16,123 nucleotides of DNA, taken from Candidatus Troglogloeales bacterium. GTDB taxonomy: Bacteria > Nitrospirota > Nitrospiria > SBBL01 > SBBT01. Both the position numbers and the translations under genes were made by a program. The stretch is from positions 1 through 16,123 of the forward strand of contig SBBT01000016.1 in the NCBI GenBank assembly GCA_005239595.1. Reading direction: 5' to 3'. This document shows positions 1 to 7,758 of this stretch, in pieces (positions within the stretch are counted from its first letter, which is position 1; every line of letters starts with the position of its first letter). The notes below the pieces were generated by a model. The model was not told where the DNA came from and did not search any database. It worked only from the letters and a program-made list of their open reading frames with translations.

Positions 1-273
1 ATTCACACCGAGCGCTCCTATGTAGACTGGATCGTCCGATTCGTCCGGTTCCACAAGATGCAGTCCCGTGAAGACCTCTTGCCCGCCGAACAGAAGATCG
101 AAGCGTTCCTGACCGACCTCGCCGACGGATCATGGAAGCGGTCCGGCTCCTGGTGAAGAACATCGATTATCAGATGAAGCAACTGACTGACCGTTCGTTC
201 GGGCAAGGGCGACAAAGACCGGTTCACCACTTTTCCAGCCACCCTGACAGGTTCAGACAGGGAAAACTGGTGA
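1..273 (+). pseudogene. Decayed integron-integrase-like tyrosine recombinase, 5' end outside window
   Basis: Three pieces in different frames resemble an integron integrase (IntI-type tyrosine recombinase). Frame 1 (1-123) gives a SAM-like N-terminal core-binding segment with TERSYVDWIVRFVRFH and EAFLTDLA. Frame 3 (126-191) gives RIMEAVRLLVKNIDY, matching the box I region, so the catalytic Arg (codon 126-128) is still present. Frame 1 again (205-249) gives KGDKDRFTTFPATL, the strand that follows box I, before a stop at 271. The roughly 80 residues expected between the first two pieces are missing. The change of frame at about 192-199 is explained by a tandem CGTT duplication: removing one copy restores DRSGKGDKDR. 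A weak continuation (GLDYVEL, 273-293) may follow in frame 3. The C-terminal HxxR and catalytic Tyr boxes are absent, so it is non-functional. Family assignment is by remembered motifs. The IntI-specific insert cannot be checked in what remains. Confidence 0.75.
192..199 (+). repeat. 4-bp tandem duplication (CGTT x2) causing the integrase frameshift
   Basis: CGTT occurs twice in a row. Deleting one copy joins LTDRSG to KGDKDRFTTFPATL in a single frame, as expected for the integrase core. This points to a replication-slippage or small-duplication event in the decaying gene. Confidence 0.65.
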
Positions 274-326
274 CAGGATTGGACTATGTCGAGCTGACCG
301 GCTATGCGCATCCCTCGCAAGGAGGG

Positions 327-1301
327 TTACTCGAGTGAGATGAAACTTCCTATTTTCTTCCAAAGGGCCTTTTGATACACCAGATTGGCAACCGCCAGAT
401 CGAGAATAGCTAATCCGGTAGAATCAAAAAGGGTAATCTGTTTGTCATCCCCTCTCCCTGGCTTCTGTCCCGTGACGATCTCACCGAGGGAGGCATGAAT
501 GGCTCCTGGATCAATCATCCCGCGTGAAAGGGGAACATTGATCTCGCCGGAATGGGCAGCCTGGTTGACATCGTCCACCACAATCAGGGCCTTTTTTAAA
601 ATTTTTGGGTCTAATTCCTGTTTTCCAGGGGCATCTGCGCCAATGGCGTTAATATGGGTACCAGGTTGAATCCACTCGGAGCGGACGAGAGGGATCTTTG
701 ACGGCGTTGTGGTTACGACGATATCTACCGCGCATACCTGTGCTATTTCCTTCTCCGGTACGAACACGATATCATCATTTTGACGTTGCTCTGCGCAAAA
801 CTGCCTGGCTTCTTTATGACTCTTTCCGGCAACCCGAACGGTCTTAATCGGAAAGAGCGCCAACAGTCCCGAAAGCTGCGTCTTTGCTTGTCTTCCACAA
901 CCGATCAAACCGACAGTTGTGGCCTCCTTTCGCGCCAGATGCCTTGCGGCAACGGCCCCTGCCGCACCGGTTCGAATATCGGTCAGGGCGGTCGAGGAAA
1001 TAAGGGCAAGCGGAGCACCCGTGTCGGGATCGGAAAGGAGTGTGACCGCCATCACGGCAGGGAGGTGGACGCGTGGATTATTAGGGTGTGAGTTGACCAC
1101 TTTTACACAGGCGCGCTTCTTTAGCGGCCAATACGCCGGCATGATGCGAAGATCGCCCGCCTTAAAATGGAGATAGAGTTTGGAGGGCATTTGAATCTGC
1201 CCCTTGGCATAGGACATACATGCCTCTTCCACCGCATGGATCGCCTCTTTCATTGAGATTAAAGAAGCGATCTCTTTTTCACCTAGTGTTAGTAGCTTCA
1301 T
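327..1301 (-). CDS. Ornithine cyclodeaminase / mu-crystallin family NAD(P)-dependent enzyme
   Basis: 324 aa, the usual size for this cytosolic family. Members include ornithine cyclodeaminase, archaeal-type alanine dehydrogenase and pyrroline-2-carboxylate or ketimine reductases. Lys67 and Arg110 (in LTDIRTGAAGAVAARHLA) match the substrate-carboxylate-binding residues. A Rossmann motif GLIGCGRQA (131-139) binds the dinucleotide. Asp223 in GADAPGKQELDP matches the catalytic acid. SGEINVPLSRG and the C-terminal LFDSTGLAILDLAVA are also family-typical. The ATG at 1301 is chosen because MKLLTLGEKEIASL is the normal family N-terminus; in-frame codons upstream run into the preceding gene. Only a weak GGA ribosome site is seen. 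It follows the STAND gene by 17 bp on the same strand, so co-transcription is likely. Its stop lies in the tail of the integrase relic. The exact substrate cannot be decided from sequence: amino acid deamination/cyclisation or imine reduction is the safe range. Confidence 0.9.
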   Translation of the reverse strand: MKLLTLGEKEIASLISMKEAIHAVEEACMSYAKGQIQMPSKLYLHFKAGDLRIMPAYWPLKKRACVKVVNSHPNNPRVHLPAVMAVTLLSDPDTGAPLALISSTALTDIRTGAAGAVAARHLARKEATTVGLIGCGRQAKTQLSGLLALFPIKTVRVAGKSHKEARQFCAEQRQNDDIVFVPEKEIAQVCAVDIVVTTTPSKIPLVRSEWIQPGTHINAIGADAPGKQELDPKILKKALIVVDDVNQAAHSGEINVPLSRGMIDPGAIHASLGEIVTGQKPGRGDDKQITLFDSTGLAILDLAVANLVYQKALWKKIGSFISLE

Positions 1302-1318
1302 ACAGGCGATTCCAATAT

Positions 1319-4264
1319 CTACGAATACTTGTCTGTTATACCCAACATCCGGCTCTTTTGATAAGCCTTCTCCGCCTCTTCTCCCTTTCCAAGCTGTTTT
1401 AGAACATTTCCAAGGCTTTCTAAAATACGCGATTCTCCGGCACGGTCTCCAATGGCTCTTAAGGTTGCCAGGCTTTGCTGGTAGGCCGCCTCCGACTCTG
1501 CCCACCGGCCTTGACGTTGATACGCGTCGCCGAGATTTTTCAACGTTTCCCGTTCTGTAAACCGAATGCTAAGCGCATGTTCCGCGGATTTGTTTTGCTG
1601 GTAGGCAGCTTCTGCTTCCATCCGTTTTCTCTGTGTGCGATAGGCGTTGCCAAGGTTTCTTAAATTCGTTCCAAAACCAAGACGGTCCCCGAGTTCTTCT
1701 TGAATAGCGATCGCCTTCTGGTAGGTTGATTCTGCCTCTTTCCATCGTTTCTGAAGACGGTAAACGCTGCTTAAGTTATTGAGTATCTCGCGTTCCGAGA
1801 ACCGGTTTCCAAACTCCCGGATGATCTCTAAGCTTTGTAAGTAGGTCGCCTCGGCCTCTGGCCACCGGCCTTCCCCCTCATAGACCATGCCGAGATCGCC
1901 GAGGCTGTAACCGACACCGAGCCTGTCTCCCAACGCCCCTTTGATTCTTAGGCATTCTTTGTACATCTGTTCTGCCTCTGTCCAACGGCCATGGAGCCGG
2001 TAGACGTTCCCCAAACTTCCAAGTGTCCGCCCTTCTCCGAGGTGATCTTCCAACTCTCGCGCGATGGTCAGACGCTGGTGATACAGCTCTTCCGCCTCTT
2101 CCCACCGTCCCTGGAGCCCATAGACATCGGCCAGTTGTCCCATCGCATACCCCTCTCCATATCTGTCGCCGATCCTTTGTTGAATGGCCAGGCCCTGCTT
2201 TGCGGTTGTCTCAGCCTCTGCCCATCGGCCCTGTGCCTGGTAGACGACACCGAGATCATGGAGGGAACGCGCTTCCGCGCGCTGATCCCCTGAAGCGCGG
2301 GTGCCGGCAAGGGCCTGTTTATAGAGGTATTCCGCGTCGGACCAATAGCCGCGCACTGTCCAGAAATAGAAGAGATGATAAGAGAGATCCGACACCAGTG
2401 CCCACTCTCCCGCCGCAAACGCGATTTCAGCGCAGGCAAGCAGATTTCGCCACTCTGCCTCAATCCAATCGAGGGCGGCCACAATAACCATCGGGAGGAC
2501 GGCATTCGGCTCGGTTTTTTCGAGTTTTCCGATGGCCAGCCTTATGACGGAACGGGCAGCTTCAACGCACCCGCTTCCAGCATGCTCGATTGCAAACCGT
2601 CGTATGATGGGGTTCATGGTATAATATCCCCCCGTCGCCCGACACAAAAACCCTTTGGTCAACTCTTCCGCGAGAGGGGCCCACTCCCCGTTCGGGGTAA
2701 ACGCTGTCATCAGTTCATCGTCGGCGCCATTTGGAAGAACGGCAAGGCGCAAGAGGAGTTCCTGCGCGGGAGGGGTAAGGGCGTCATAAGAGAGCGCAAA
2801 ACAGGCCAGAATATTTTTGTACCAAGGTGGTATATTAGCCCCCTTCTTTATCACATCGTCTATCTGTTTTTGCAGCGCTTGAAGCAGCAAAAGCGGTTTT
2901 TCTATGCGCGCCGCGAGGAGTTCGATGGCAAGCGGGGCGCCTGCCACGGTATTGCATAGCTGCTCGATCGTCTGTAGTTCCGACACGCTCCATCCCCTTG
3001 CGGAGGCCCGTTTAATCAGCATCGCCACCGCTTGATCCTGCGGCAGCGGCGGGACATCAATCACCTCGCCTTGCAGGTCGGGAGGAATCACATGGGTTGT
3101 GATTAAAATACAGGCGAAATTTCGGATGTCTGACAGCCAGCGCAAAAGACGTGCGTCGCCCGCAATCGCATTAAAACTGTCAAAAACCACCAACGCGTCA
3201 TGCTCTCTTAGGTATTTTACAACGCGATCATTGCATCGGTTGATCGGCTCTCTCTCCATCCGGTCTCCGAAAAAAACATTTGCGATCTGTCGCAGCGACT
3301 CATCTCGCCCGAACTTCAACTCGCAATTGAGCCAGGCAATCCCATCACGGAAAACTCCTTTCGTATGGGCGGCCGCAAGGGCAAGCGCCGTCTTTCCAAC
3401 CCCTTCTTCCCCCTTTAAGATGGTGATCCGTCCCGCCTGAAGGTGTTCACGAACCTCCGCCAGCAACTCCGCGCGTCCGAGGAGGAGATCGGGCGGAGGG
3501 GGGAGATTGTTCGGTGCAAACGCGGCATCCCTTAAATGTTGCGGCTTTCTGTTGGTGTAAAGAAGCTCAAAAATCGGCACAGGGAGGTCGTTATTGAGGC
3601 CTTTTAAGGTGATCTCGCTATGACGATGCAGTTTTACATCGGCCAGATGGGCCGCATCTATCAGCGCCGCCGTTGCCCCCGGCAGGACAATTTGCCCCCC
3701 ATTGGCGATTTCGGAAAGCAAGGCTGCGTAGTGACGATAGCTGTTATGGTAGGAGGCCTCGCTTTCCGGCAGCTTTGCTGAATAAATCCCAATCTTCACT
3801 TGAAGGGGCCCGATGGGGGTTACAATTGCATCGTGCGTATGGCTGGTTTGAACGGCAACCGCCCACTGCAGGGCGGGAATGATGCCATCAAACATCACGA
3901 AGAACGTATTGCCCTCAGCAGCAAGCTCGCGCCCCTGGTGTCTCGCTAAGAGTTCACGAACGCGGGAGCGATGCGGCGTTAAAAGGTATTCCTCAAAATA
4001 GTCTTCACGTTCCATCGCACGGGCGCCAGGCAACTGTGACTTTATTGCCGTGACCGTGGCCAGTTCCGTGAAGGCCAGGGTGATCATCTTAGGAGCCGCT
4101 TCACCGTCCGCCTCGGATAAAGGAAGCGGGACCTCCGCGGTTTCGAGCGGAAAGGGGGGATCAGATCCAACGGGAGGAGGGGACTCTTTGATGAAAAAAC
4201 GGCTTAGGGCTTCGTAAATAAGCTTAAAGAGAAGCTTTAAATCGGTAAGAAAAGAATCCAACAT
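1319..4264 (-). CDS. STAND signalling protein: degenerate class III cyclase domain, NB-ARC ATPase, TPR repeats
   Basis: 981 aa, probably cytosolic. Residues 1-59 are an amphipathic start and a Pro-rich linker. Residues 60-235 resemble a class III adenylate/guanylate cyclase domain: LAFTELATVTA aligns with FTDIEGST, GNTFFVMF with GDGFFVAF, and YAALLSEIANGGQIVLP with VNxAARL...GGQI. Both metal Asp are replaced (Glu67, Asn119), as are the Asn and Arg of VNxAAR (His178, Leu182), so cyclase activity is unlikely. An NB-ARC ATPase follows, with Walker A GEEGVGKT (285-292), Walker B ALVVFD (Asp362), a CILITTH sensor strand (385-391) and GAPLA (442-446). After a helical region come eight exact 40-residue TPRs plus a half unit (642-981). 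By family knowledge, ligand or partner sensing by the TPRs would drive ATP-dependent oligomerisation. The output is unknown. A weak AGG ribosome site precedes the ATG. The cyclodeaminase-family gene follows 17 bp downstream. Confidence 0.88.
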   Translation of the reverse strand: MLDSFLTDLKLLFKLIYEALSRFFIKESPPPVGSDPPFPLETAEVPLPLSEADGEAAPKMITLAFTELATVTAIKSQLPGARAMEREDYFEEYLLTPHRSRVRELLARHQGRELAAEGNTFFVMFDGIIPALQWAVAVQTSHTHDAIVTPIGPLQVKIGIYSAKLPESEASYHNSYRHYAALLSEIANGGQIVLPGATAALIDAAHLADVKLHRHSEITLKGLNNDLPVPIFELLYTNRKPQHLRDAAFAPNNLPPPPDLLLGRAELLAEVREHLQAGRITILKGEEGVGKTALALAAAHTKGVFRDGIAWLNCELKFGRDESLRQIANVFFGDRMEREPINRCNDRVVKYLREHDALVVFDSFNAIAGDARLLRWLSDIRNFACILITTHVIPPDLQGEVIDVPPLPQDQAVAMLIKRASARGWSVSELQTIEQLCNTVAGAPLAIELLAARIEKPLLLLQALQKQIDDVIKKGANIPPWYKNILACFALSYDALTPPAQELLLRLAVLPNGADDELMTAFTPNGEWAPLAEELTKGFLCRATGGYYTMNPIIRRFAIEHAGSGCVEAARSVIRLAIGKLEKTEPNAVLPMVIVAALDWIEAEWRNLLACAEIAFAAGEWALVSDLSYHLFYFWTVRGYWSDAEYLYKQALAGTRASGDQRAEARSLHDLGVVYQAQGRWAEAETTAKQGLAIQQRIGDRYGEGYAMGQLADVYGLQGRWEEAEELYHQRLTIARELEDHLGEGRTLGSLGNVYRLHGRWTEAEQMYKECLRIKGALGDRLGVGYSLGDLGMVYEGEGRWPEAEATYLQSLEIIREFGNRFSEREILNNLSSVYRLQKRWKEAESTYQKAIAIQEELGDRLGFGTNLRNLGNAYRTQRKRMEAEAAYQQNKSAEHALSIRFTERETLKNLGDAYQRQGRWAESEAAYQQSLATLRAIGDRAGESRILESLGNVLKQLGKGEEAEKAYQKSRMLGITDKYS
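1322..2341 (-). repeat. 120-bp tandem coding repeat (8.5 TPR units)
   Basis: Eight consecutive 40-residue kinesin-light-chain-like TPR units plus 20 residues. Each unit follows the pattern (E/A)AE..Y...L.I....GDR.GE...L..LG.VY..QGRW. The phase never slips. On the + strand the block encoding the QGRW-xEAE junction recurs every 120 bp near 1498, 1618, 1738, 1858, 1978, 2098 and 2218. Nucleotide divergence between units is clear, so the array is old but still regular. Confidence 0.9.
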
Positions 4265-4284
4265 TAAGACGCCTATCGCGTTTA

Positions 4285-4301
4285 TCCTTATTTTTTAAGG
4301 A
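4285..4301. promoter_or_regulatory. AT-rich inverted repeat upstream of the STAND gene
   Basis: TCCTTA-TTTTT-TAAGGA forms a 6-bp inverted repeat about 20 bp upstream of the STAND gene start. The position suits an operator or a leader hairpin. It is too AT-rich and too close to the start codon to be a good terminator. A regulatory role is inferred only. Confidence 0.3.
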
Positions 4302-4516
4302 CATTTTAGAGAATAAACCCGAGGGCAAGAAAGATCAAGGGAAAATAGACTTTAAACCCTACTGGCTCTCTGAAATCCCGCGCCTCCTGCATGCCTCCAA
4401 TATGCTCCGGAGTTTCTCGGCAGGTTGTAGTCGTGTAAGCTTGTTCTGTGCTATCTTCGCTTTGGCGGTGATTTTTCCCTCCTTCTGGTTAGGTTGTTTT
4501 GGAACAGCTATATAAA

Positions 4517-4520
4517 GAGG
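4517..4520 (+). promoter_or_regulatory. Ribosome binding site that sets the aroD start
   Basis: GAGG lies 5 nt before the ATG at 4526, giving AAAGAGGATCCTATG. This favours that ATG over the in-frame TTG at 4499, which has no comparable site. Confidence 0.65.
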
Positions 4521-4525
4521 ATCCT

Positions 4526-5269
4526 ATGCTTAGACTAGGGCCATTGCCTCTGGGAAACGGTCCCAGGATCGTCGTTGGTTTTAGCGATACAGCTTCCGAT
4601 ATCCTTCTTAAAGAAACGGATAAAAACGGGCTCGATATCGCTGAGCTTAGAATAGACCAATACGCCTCTTTCACAGCCGGGCATGTTCTTCAAGAAGCCA
4701 GGCGGGTCGGACACTATTTCCCCACGATAGCAACCATTCGATTAAAGCGTGAAGGAGGAAATTGGGACCTGCCGGAGGCAAAGCGATGGACGCTCTTGAA
4801 AAAGATTCTCCCGGAGGTCTGTGCTGTTGATATTGAACTCTCCGCGGAGTCCATTCTTCCGGATGTGGTAGAAAGCGCGCATGCGGCCCAGAAATTGGTG
4901 CTCATCTCGCATCACAACTTTGATCAGACCCCCGCTTTAACCGAATTGAATAAGATTGCCGAAAGGGCCAAATCATCAGGCGCGGATATTGTCAAAGTTG
5001 CAGCGTTTGCCCGAAATCAGGGAGATATTTTAACGCTGGCTGAGTTCACCCTTGCCAATAGGGCAAAAAACCTTGTCACTATCGCCATGGGTCCTTTAGG
5101 TATGATTTCAAGGGTCTTTTTCCCGGCCCTCGGTTCAATACTGACCTACGCCTATTTAGAGAGGCCGATGGCCCCTGGACAGATCGATTACGTTGAGACG
5201 TTCAACTGGTTAAAAAGGTTTTACCCCGAATTTCACCAGGAAAAGCCTGAAAAACGGGCCGGCTGCTGA
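4526..5269 (+). CDS. aroD: Type I 3-dehydroquinate dehydratase
   Basis: 247 aa, normal for the cytosolic class I enzyme that dehydrates 3-dehydroquinate to 3-dehydroshikimate in the shikimate pathway. The (beta/alpha)8 signatures are present: ELRID with Glu40 and Arg42, TIRLKREGG with Arg72, SHHNF with the general base His130, DIVKVAA with the Schiff-base Lys157, MGPLGMISR with Arg196, and APGQI with Gln219. All catalytic and substrate-binding residues I can place are intact. The ATG at 4526 is chosen over a TTG at 4499 because of the GAGG site. It is a lone plus-strand gene, divergent from the STAND gene and convergent with the hydrolase operon, with no other aro genes nearby. A shikimate dehydrogenase (aroE) is not fused to it. 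Confidence 0.93.
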   Translation: MLRLGPLPLGNGPRIVVGFSDTASDILLKETDKNGLDIAELRIDQYASFTAGHVLQEARRVGHYFPTIATIRLKREGGNWDLPEAKRWTLLKKILPEVCAVDIELSAESILPDVVESAHAAQKLVLISHHNFDQTPALTELNKIAERAKSSGADIVKVAAFARNQGDILTLAEFTLANRAKNLVTIAMGPLGMISRVFFPALGSILTYAYLERPMAPGQIDYVETFNWLKRFYPEFHQEKPEKRAGC

Positions 5270-5467
5270 ATTGTAAAAACTTGGATTTAACCCATCGGAC
5301 AAGGTGCATTAGGATCCAAGAGTTTGTGGTCCATCCAAAAACAGGATTTAGCCTGGAAGTCGGCGCTCCGACCGCATCTCTTTTCCCTCCTTATCTGAGG
5401 AGAGAAATTCCCAATACCCACAGATGAAGATTATTAAAGAAGCGTGATGAAAAGTTAATCGTGCAGT
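5270..5467. other. Convergent intergenic region between aroD and the hydrolase operon
   Basis: 198 bp where two converging transcripts should end. Three possible hairpins are visible: CTTGGAT at 5280-5286 pairing with ATCCAAG at 5314-5320 across a 27-nt loop; GTCGG-CGCT-CCGAC at 5359-5372, followed on the + strand by a pyrimidine-rich run; and CTCCT/AGGAG at 5387-5402. None has a clean U-tract. I see no gene. Confidence 0.5.
5359..5384 (+). terminator. Weak candidate terminator for aroD
   Basis: A GC-rich 5-bp stem (GTCGG/CCGAC, 4-nt loop) is followed by CGCATCTCTTTT. It sits in the expected place about 90 bp after aroD. The stem is short and the T-run is delayed and impure. Confidence 0.25.
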
Positions 5468-6433
5468 TTATCGGAGATGTTTTTGAAAATGGAGGGATGT
5501 CCTGGAACGAAGATAGGTATGCAGGAACGCGGCCGAGTAATGCCCGGTTGGGAGAAAGATCAGTTTGGGGCGTCCGGCTGCCTCCCAGAAGGTTTTTGCA
5601 AATATCCTCTGAATCACCCGATCAAAGTAACCGTTGATCATCAAGATGCGCGTTGGGTCTAACCGATTGGCATAGGTGAGGGGGTCAATCGGTCTAAATA
5701 CCTCGGCGGCGGCCTTTCTAAATTGGTCTGCATCCATCGCTTCACGCGCGATCACCCGCTGACGAAACTTCATCAAGGAGTTCTCTTTTGATCTGTCAAT
5801 AATACCCGCAAGATCGCCTCCACCCAGGATCAAGACGCCTGTTTTGATCCGGCTGTCAGCCGCCATGACCACGCTGGCCGTGATCGCCCCCAGGCTGATC
5901 CCCAGGATACCAAGGCGATTGGGATCGACCTCTTCCCGGGCCATGAGCCAATCAACCCCGCGTCGAACGTCAATAATATAATGCCGTATAATCTGCGTGG
6001 CTCCCGCCAGTGTCTGTTCGGGATCGTCCAGAAAAGTTTTCGTGCTCTCATATCGGAGAATTGCATACCCTTCCATGGCAAGATGGATTGCAAAATCTTC
6101 CGTATAGTGATCGCCCTGTGTGATCGGAAGGACGACAATCGCCGGATGCGGGCCATCGCCGTTTGGCCGGTAATAATAGAGTTCAGACACCTCCCGCTTC
6201 AAACCTCCCTTCCATGAAAGGGGAAGGGTCAGCTTTAGAACCTGATAGCGGCCAAAGTCTTTTTGCTCCTGAATCGGCTGCCACGCAGCGTCTCGGCTGT
6301 AGTGAAAATAGGCGATTTCCTCCTCGTGAACCCCATTTTGGGAAATAGATATTTCCGCCTTATGAGAAAAACAGCCCGATAGGGCGATTGCCAGGATGAG
6401 CGACAGTAAATGGCCTGGATGGAAAATCTTCAC
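5468..6433 (-). CDS. Secreted alpha/beta-hydrolase lipoprotein (dienelactone hydrolase / acyl-CoA thioesterase-like fold)
   Basis: 321 aa. Residues 1-21 are a lipoprotein signal (hydrophobic LLSLILAIALSGC), with Cys21 as the lipidated residue. Phe22 at +2 gives no inner-membrane retention signal, so the outer membrane is likely. The mature part has an alpha/beta-hydrolase core: HPAIVVLPITQGD (oxyanion strand), DVRRGVDWLMAREEVDPNRLGILGISLGA with nucleophile Ser180 in G-x-S-x-G, Asp271 in INGYFDRVI, and His298 in LPTGHYSA. The triad is complete. It starts with GTG, overlapping the upstream ceramidase-like gene's stop (GTGA), with a GGGGGAG site 4 nt upstream, so translational coupling is likely. 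It is the last gene of the minus-strand operon. Carboxyl-ester or thioester hydrolysis is expected. The substrate is unknown; peptidase activity of related folds cannot be excluded. Confidence 0.82.
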   Translation of the reverse strand: MKIFHPGHLLSLILAIALSGCFSHKAEISISQNGVHEEEIAYFHYSRDAAWQPIQEQKDFGRYQVLKLTLPLSWKGGLKREVSELYYYRPNGDGPHPAIVVLPITQGDHYTEDFAIHLAMEGYAILRYESTKTFLDDPEQTLAGATQIIRHYIIDVRRGVDWLMAREEVDPNRLGILGISLGAITASVVMAADSRIKTGVLILGGGDLAGIIDRSKENSLMKFRQRVIAREAMDADQFRKAAAEVFRPIDPLTYANRLDPTRILMINGYFDRVIQRIFAKTFWEAAGRPKLIFLPTGHYSAAFLHTYLRSRTSLHFQKHLR

Positions 6434-7758
6434 TTTACTCCCCCATGCACGAGGCTTTCCATTAATGTAAAACTCACTTCCTTGATATAGCGATCCATAT
6501 GGGGACCGTTGAATGACATAAAGGACTCATAGAATCCTAAAGTATAATACCGATTCGGTATGATATATCCGATGTAGTCGTTCGCAAATCCGATGATGAC
6601 GGCGTGCAGGCCCAACGATTCGGCATGCTGTTTTATTTCAATACCAATCTCGGAGCTTAAATCTCCCGGGATTCCCACAAGGAGGAGATCGCCTAAGCGA
6701 ATGGCCTGGAGGATTGTCTTCGAATCCAGGAGAAGGCGGCCGAGGGGAGAGGCCAGCCGTTGCCGTTTTCCGATTTTGATCTGCGGCGGTGGAAGATGCA
6801 CCTCGGCCAGTCGATATCCGATAATCATCCGCCCCTGATAAGGGATTTCTCTTACGGCAAGAAGCGCCCTATCGGCGAGGGCATCCCCCATCGCCTGGGC
6901 CTTTGAAAAGGCCTCTCCTTCAATCGGCGGGCGGGGGCCCATATCCCCCACCGAGCCGGCGGTGTAAAGGGCGATCACGTTGGCGCCCCGCTCTAGTTTT
7001 TCTTCAATCACCCCTGGAAAATCTCCAGAAACAAGAAAATTCCTGGCATTCAGGATGGTGGGGTGGGCCGAAAAATTGACGAGATAGATCGTCTGGTTGG
7101 CGGTCGTAAACAGGAAGGTGTCAAGGGCAGGATCGGTTGGACCGTTTTTAATCATCCGATTGCGAATAAAACCGGGAGCGGAGACCCTTGCAAAGGCCAT
7201 TTGGGCGGGGGACATCTTTTGATAGGCGGATTTAGCCGCCATTGCCATCCGATGGGCCGTCTCCCTGAAAACCTGCGGGTCATAAGGGCCAGTCGCCAGT
7301 GTCTCTAACCGTTTTCGACCGATCCCGCCCGATCCGGAATGAGTATGGCTGGCAGAGATCATCAAAGCCTCCGGAGAGATGGGAATATGTTGAGAAATCT
7401 CCGTATAGACGGCCTGGCGCATTTCGTTGGTAATAGCGAGCAGATCGTTCGCGATGATCATGACCGTCTGGTCGCCGTTGCCAATGGCCAGGGCCCTTGT
7501 ATAAATCCGATCATGAACGCCGGTTGCGCCACGTCCTTTGCGGCTTCCATAACCCGCAAGCGGCGTTCCGATAGGGGGTGTAATATCGACGCGCGCTGCC
7601 CCGGCCAAGAAAGGAAGGGGTGTTCCCTCAAGGGGGACGATGCGGGCCAGCGACGACTTGGTGGTATGGTAGGCCCGTTGGTTTTCAAGAGGCGCCGTAT
7701 CAATCGAAAGACATCCGGCAAGCAGGCATAAGGAGAAAAAACAAAGGTTACTTCGCAT
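6430..7758 (-). CDS. Neutral/alkaline ceramidase-family lipoprotein (second paralog)
   Basis: 442 aa. Lipoprotein signal with lipobox LAGC (13-16), Cys16. The body matches the N-terminal neutral/alkaline non-lysosomal ceramidase domain: AGAARVDITPPIGTPLAGYG (52-71), GVHDRIYTRAL with His82, ASHTHSGSGG with His138 and His140, FSAHPT with His232, and VSGDFPG with Ser244 where the nucleophile of true ceramidases sits. ANDYIGYIIPNRYY carries the Tyr-rich Zn-site region. The position usually held by the metal-ligand Glu reads GIPGDLSSE (Asp366). It lacks the long C-terminal Ig-like domain of secreted ceramidases, so it is the short form. The family hydrolyses N-acyl amide bonds of sphingoid bases; the substrate here is unproved. 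Its start overlaps the upstream paralog's end by 11 bp, and its stop overlaps the hydrolase start, indicating one operon. A GAGG site precedes the ATG. Confidence 0.85.
   Translation of the reverse strand: MRSNLCFFSLCLLAGCLSIDTAPLENQRAYHTTKSSLARIVPLEGTPLPFLAGAARVDITPPIGTPLAGYGSRKGRGATGVHDRIYTRALAIGNGDQTVMIIANDLLAITNEMRQAVYTEISQHIPISPEALMISASHTHSGSGGIGRKRLETLATGPYDPQVFRETAHRMAMAAKSAYQKMSPAQMAFARVSAPGFIRNRMIKNGPTDPALDTFLFTTANQTIYLVNFSAHPTILNARNFLVSGDFPGVIEEKLERGANVIALYTAGSVGDMGPRPPIEGEAFSKAQAMGDALADRALLAVREIPYQGRMIIGYRLAEVHLPPPQIKIGKRQRLASPLGRLLLDSKTILQAIRLGDLLLVGIPGDLSSEIGIEIKQHAESLGLHAVIIGFANDYIGYIIPNRYYTLGFYESFMSFNGPHMDRYIKEVSFTLMESLVHGGVK

Larger units (their letters stand above)
4265..4525. 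other. Divergent intergenic region between the STAND gene and aroD
   Basis: 261 bp that should hold the promoters for both directions. I see no convincing sigma-70 promoter pair on either strand. Visible items are an AT-rich inverted repeat at 4285-4301, an 8-bp palindrome CTCCGGAG at 4405-4412, and the aroD ribosome site at 4517-4520. No ORF or RNA gene is supported here. Confidence 0.6.

Noticed and set aside
1302..1505. Upstream extension of the cyclodeaminase-family gene
   Set aside because: It would overlap the TPR coding sequence by nearly 190 bp and adds residues not found in the family. The normal family N-terminus begins at the ATG at 1301.
1322..2341. Regular repeats that could suggest a CRISPR array or satellite
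   Set aside because: The 120-bp period equals 40 codons of TPR in an open frame, the units diverge, and there are no identical short repeats with unique spacers.
2023..2959. Two open frames on the + strand opposite the STAND gene
   Set aside because: They are shadows of the TPR and NB-ARC coding sequence, and their length reflects the periodic codon pattern of the repeats. No ribosome sites or family motifs are seen.
3540..4090. Active adenylate or guanylate cyclase
   Set aside because: All four catalytic positions that I can align are substituted, so only the fold is claimed.
4499..4525. TTG start for aroD
   Set aside because: The frame is open, but no ribosome site precedes it and a good GAGG site serves the ATG at 4526, giving the usual family length.
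5270..5467. Strong bidirectional terminator between the converging genes
   Set aside because: Several short hairpins exist, but none combines a long GC stem with an uninterrupted T-run on either strand, so only a low-confidence candidate is listed.
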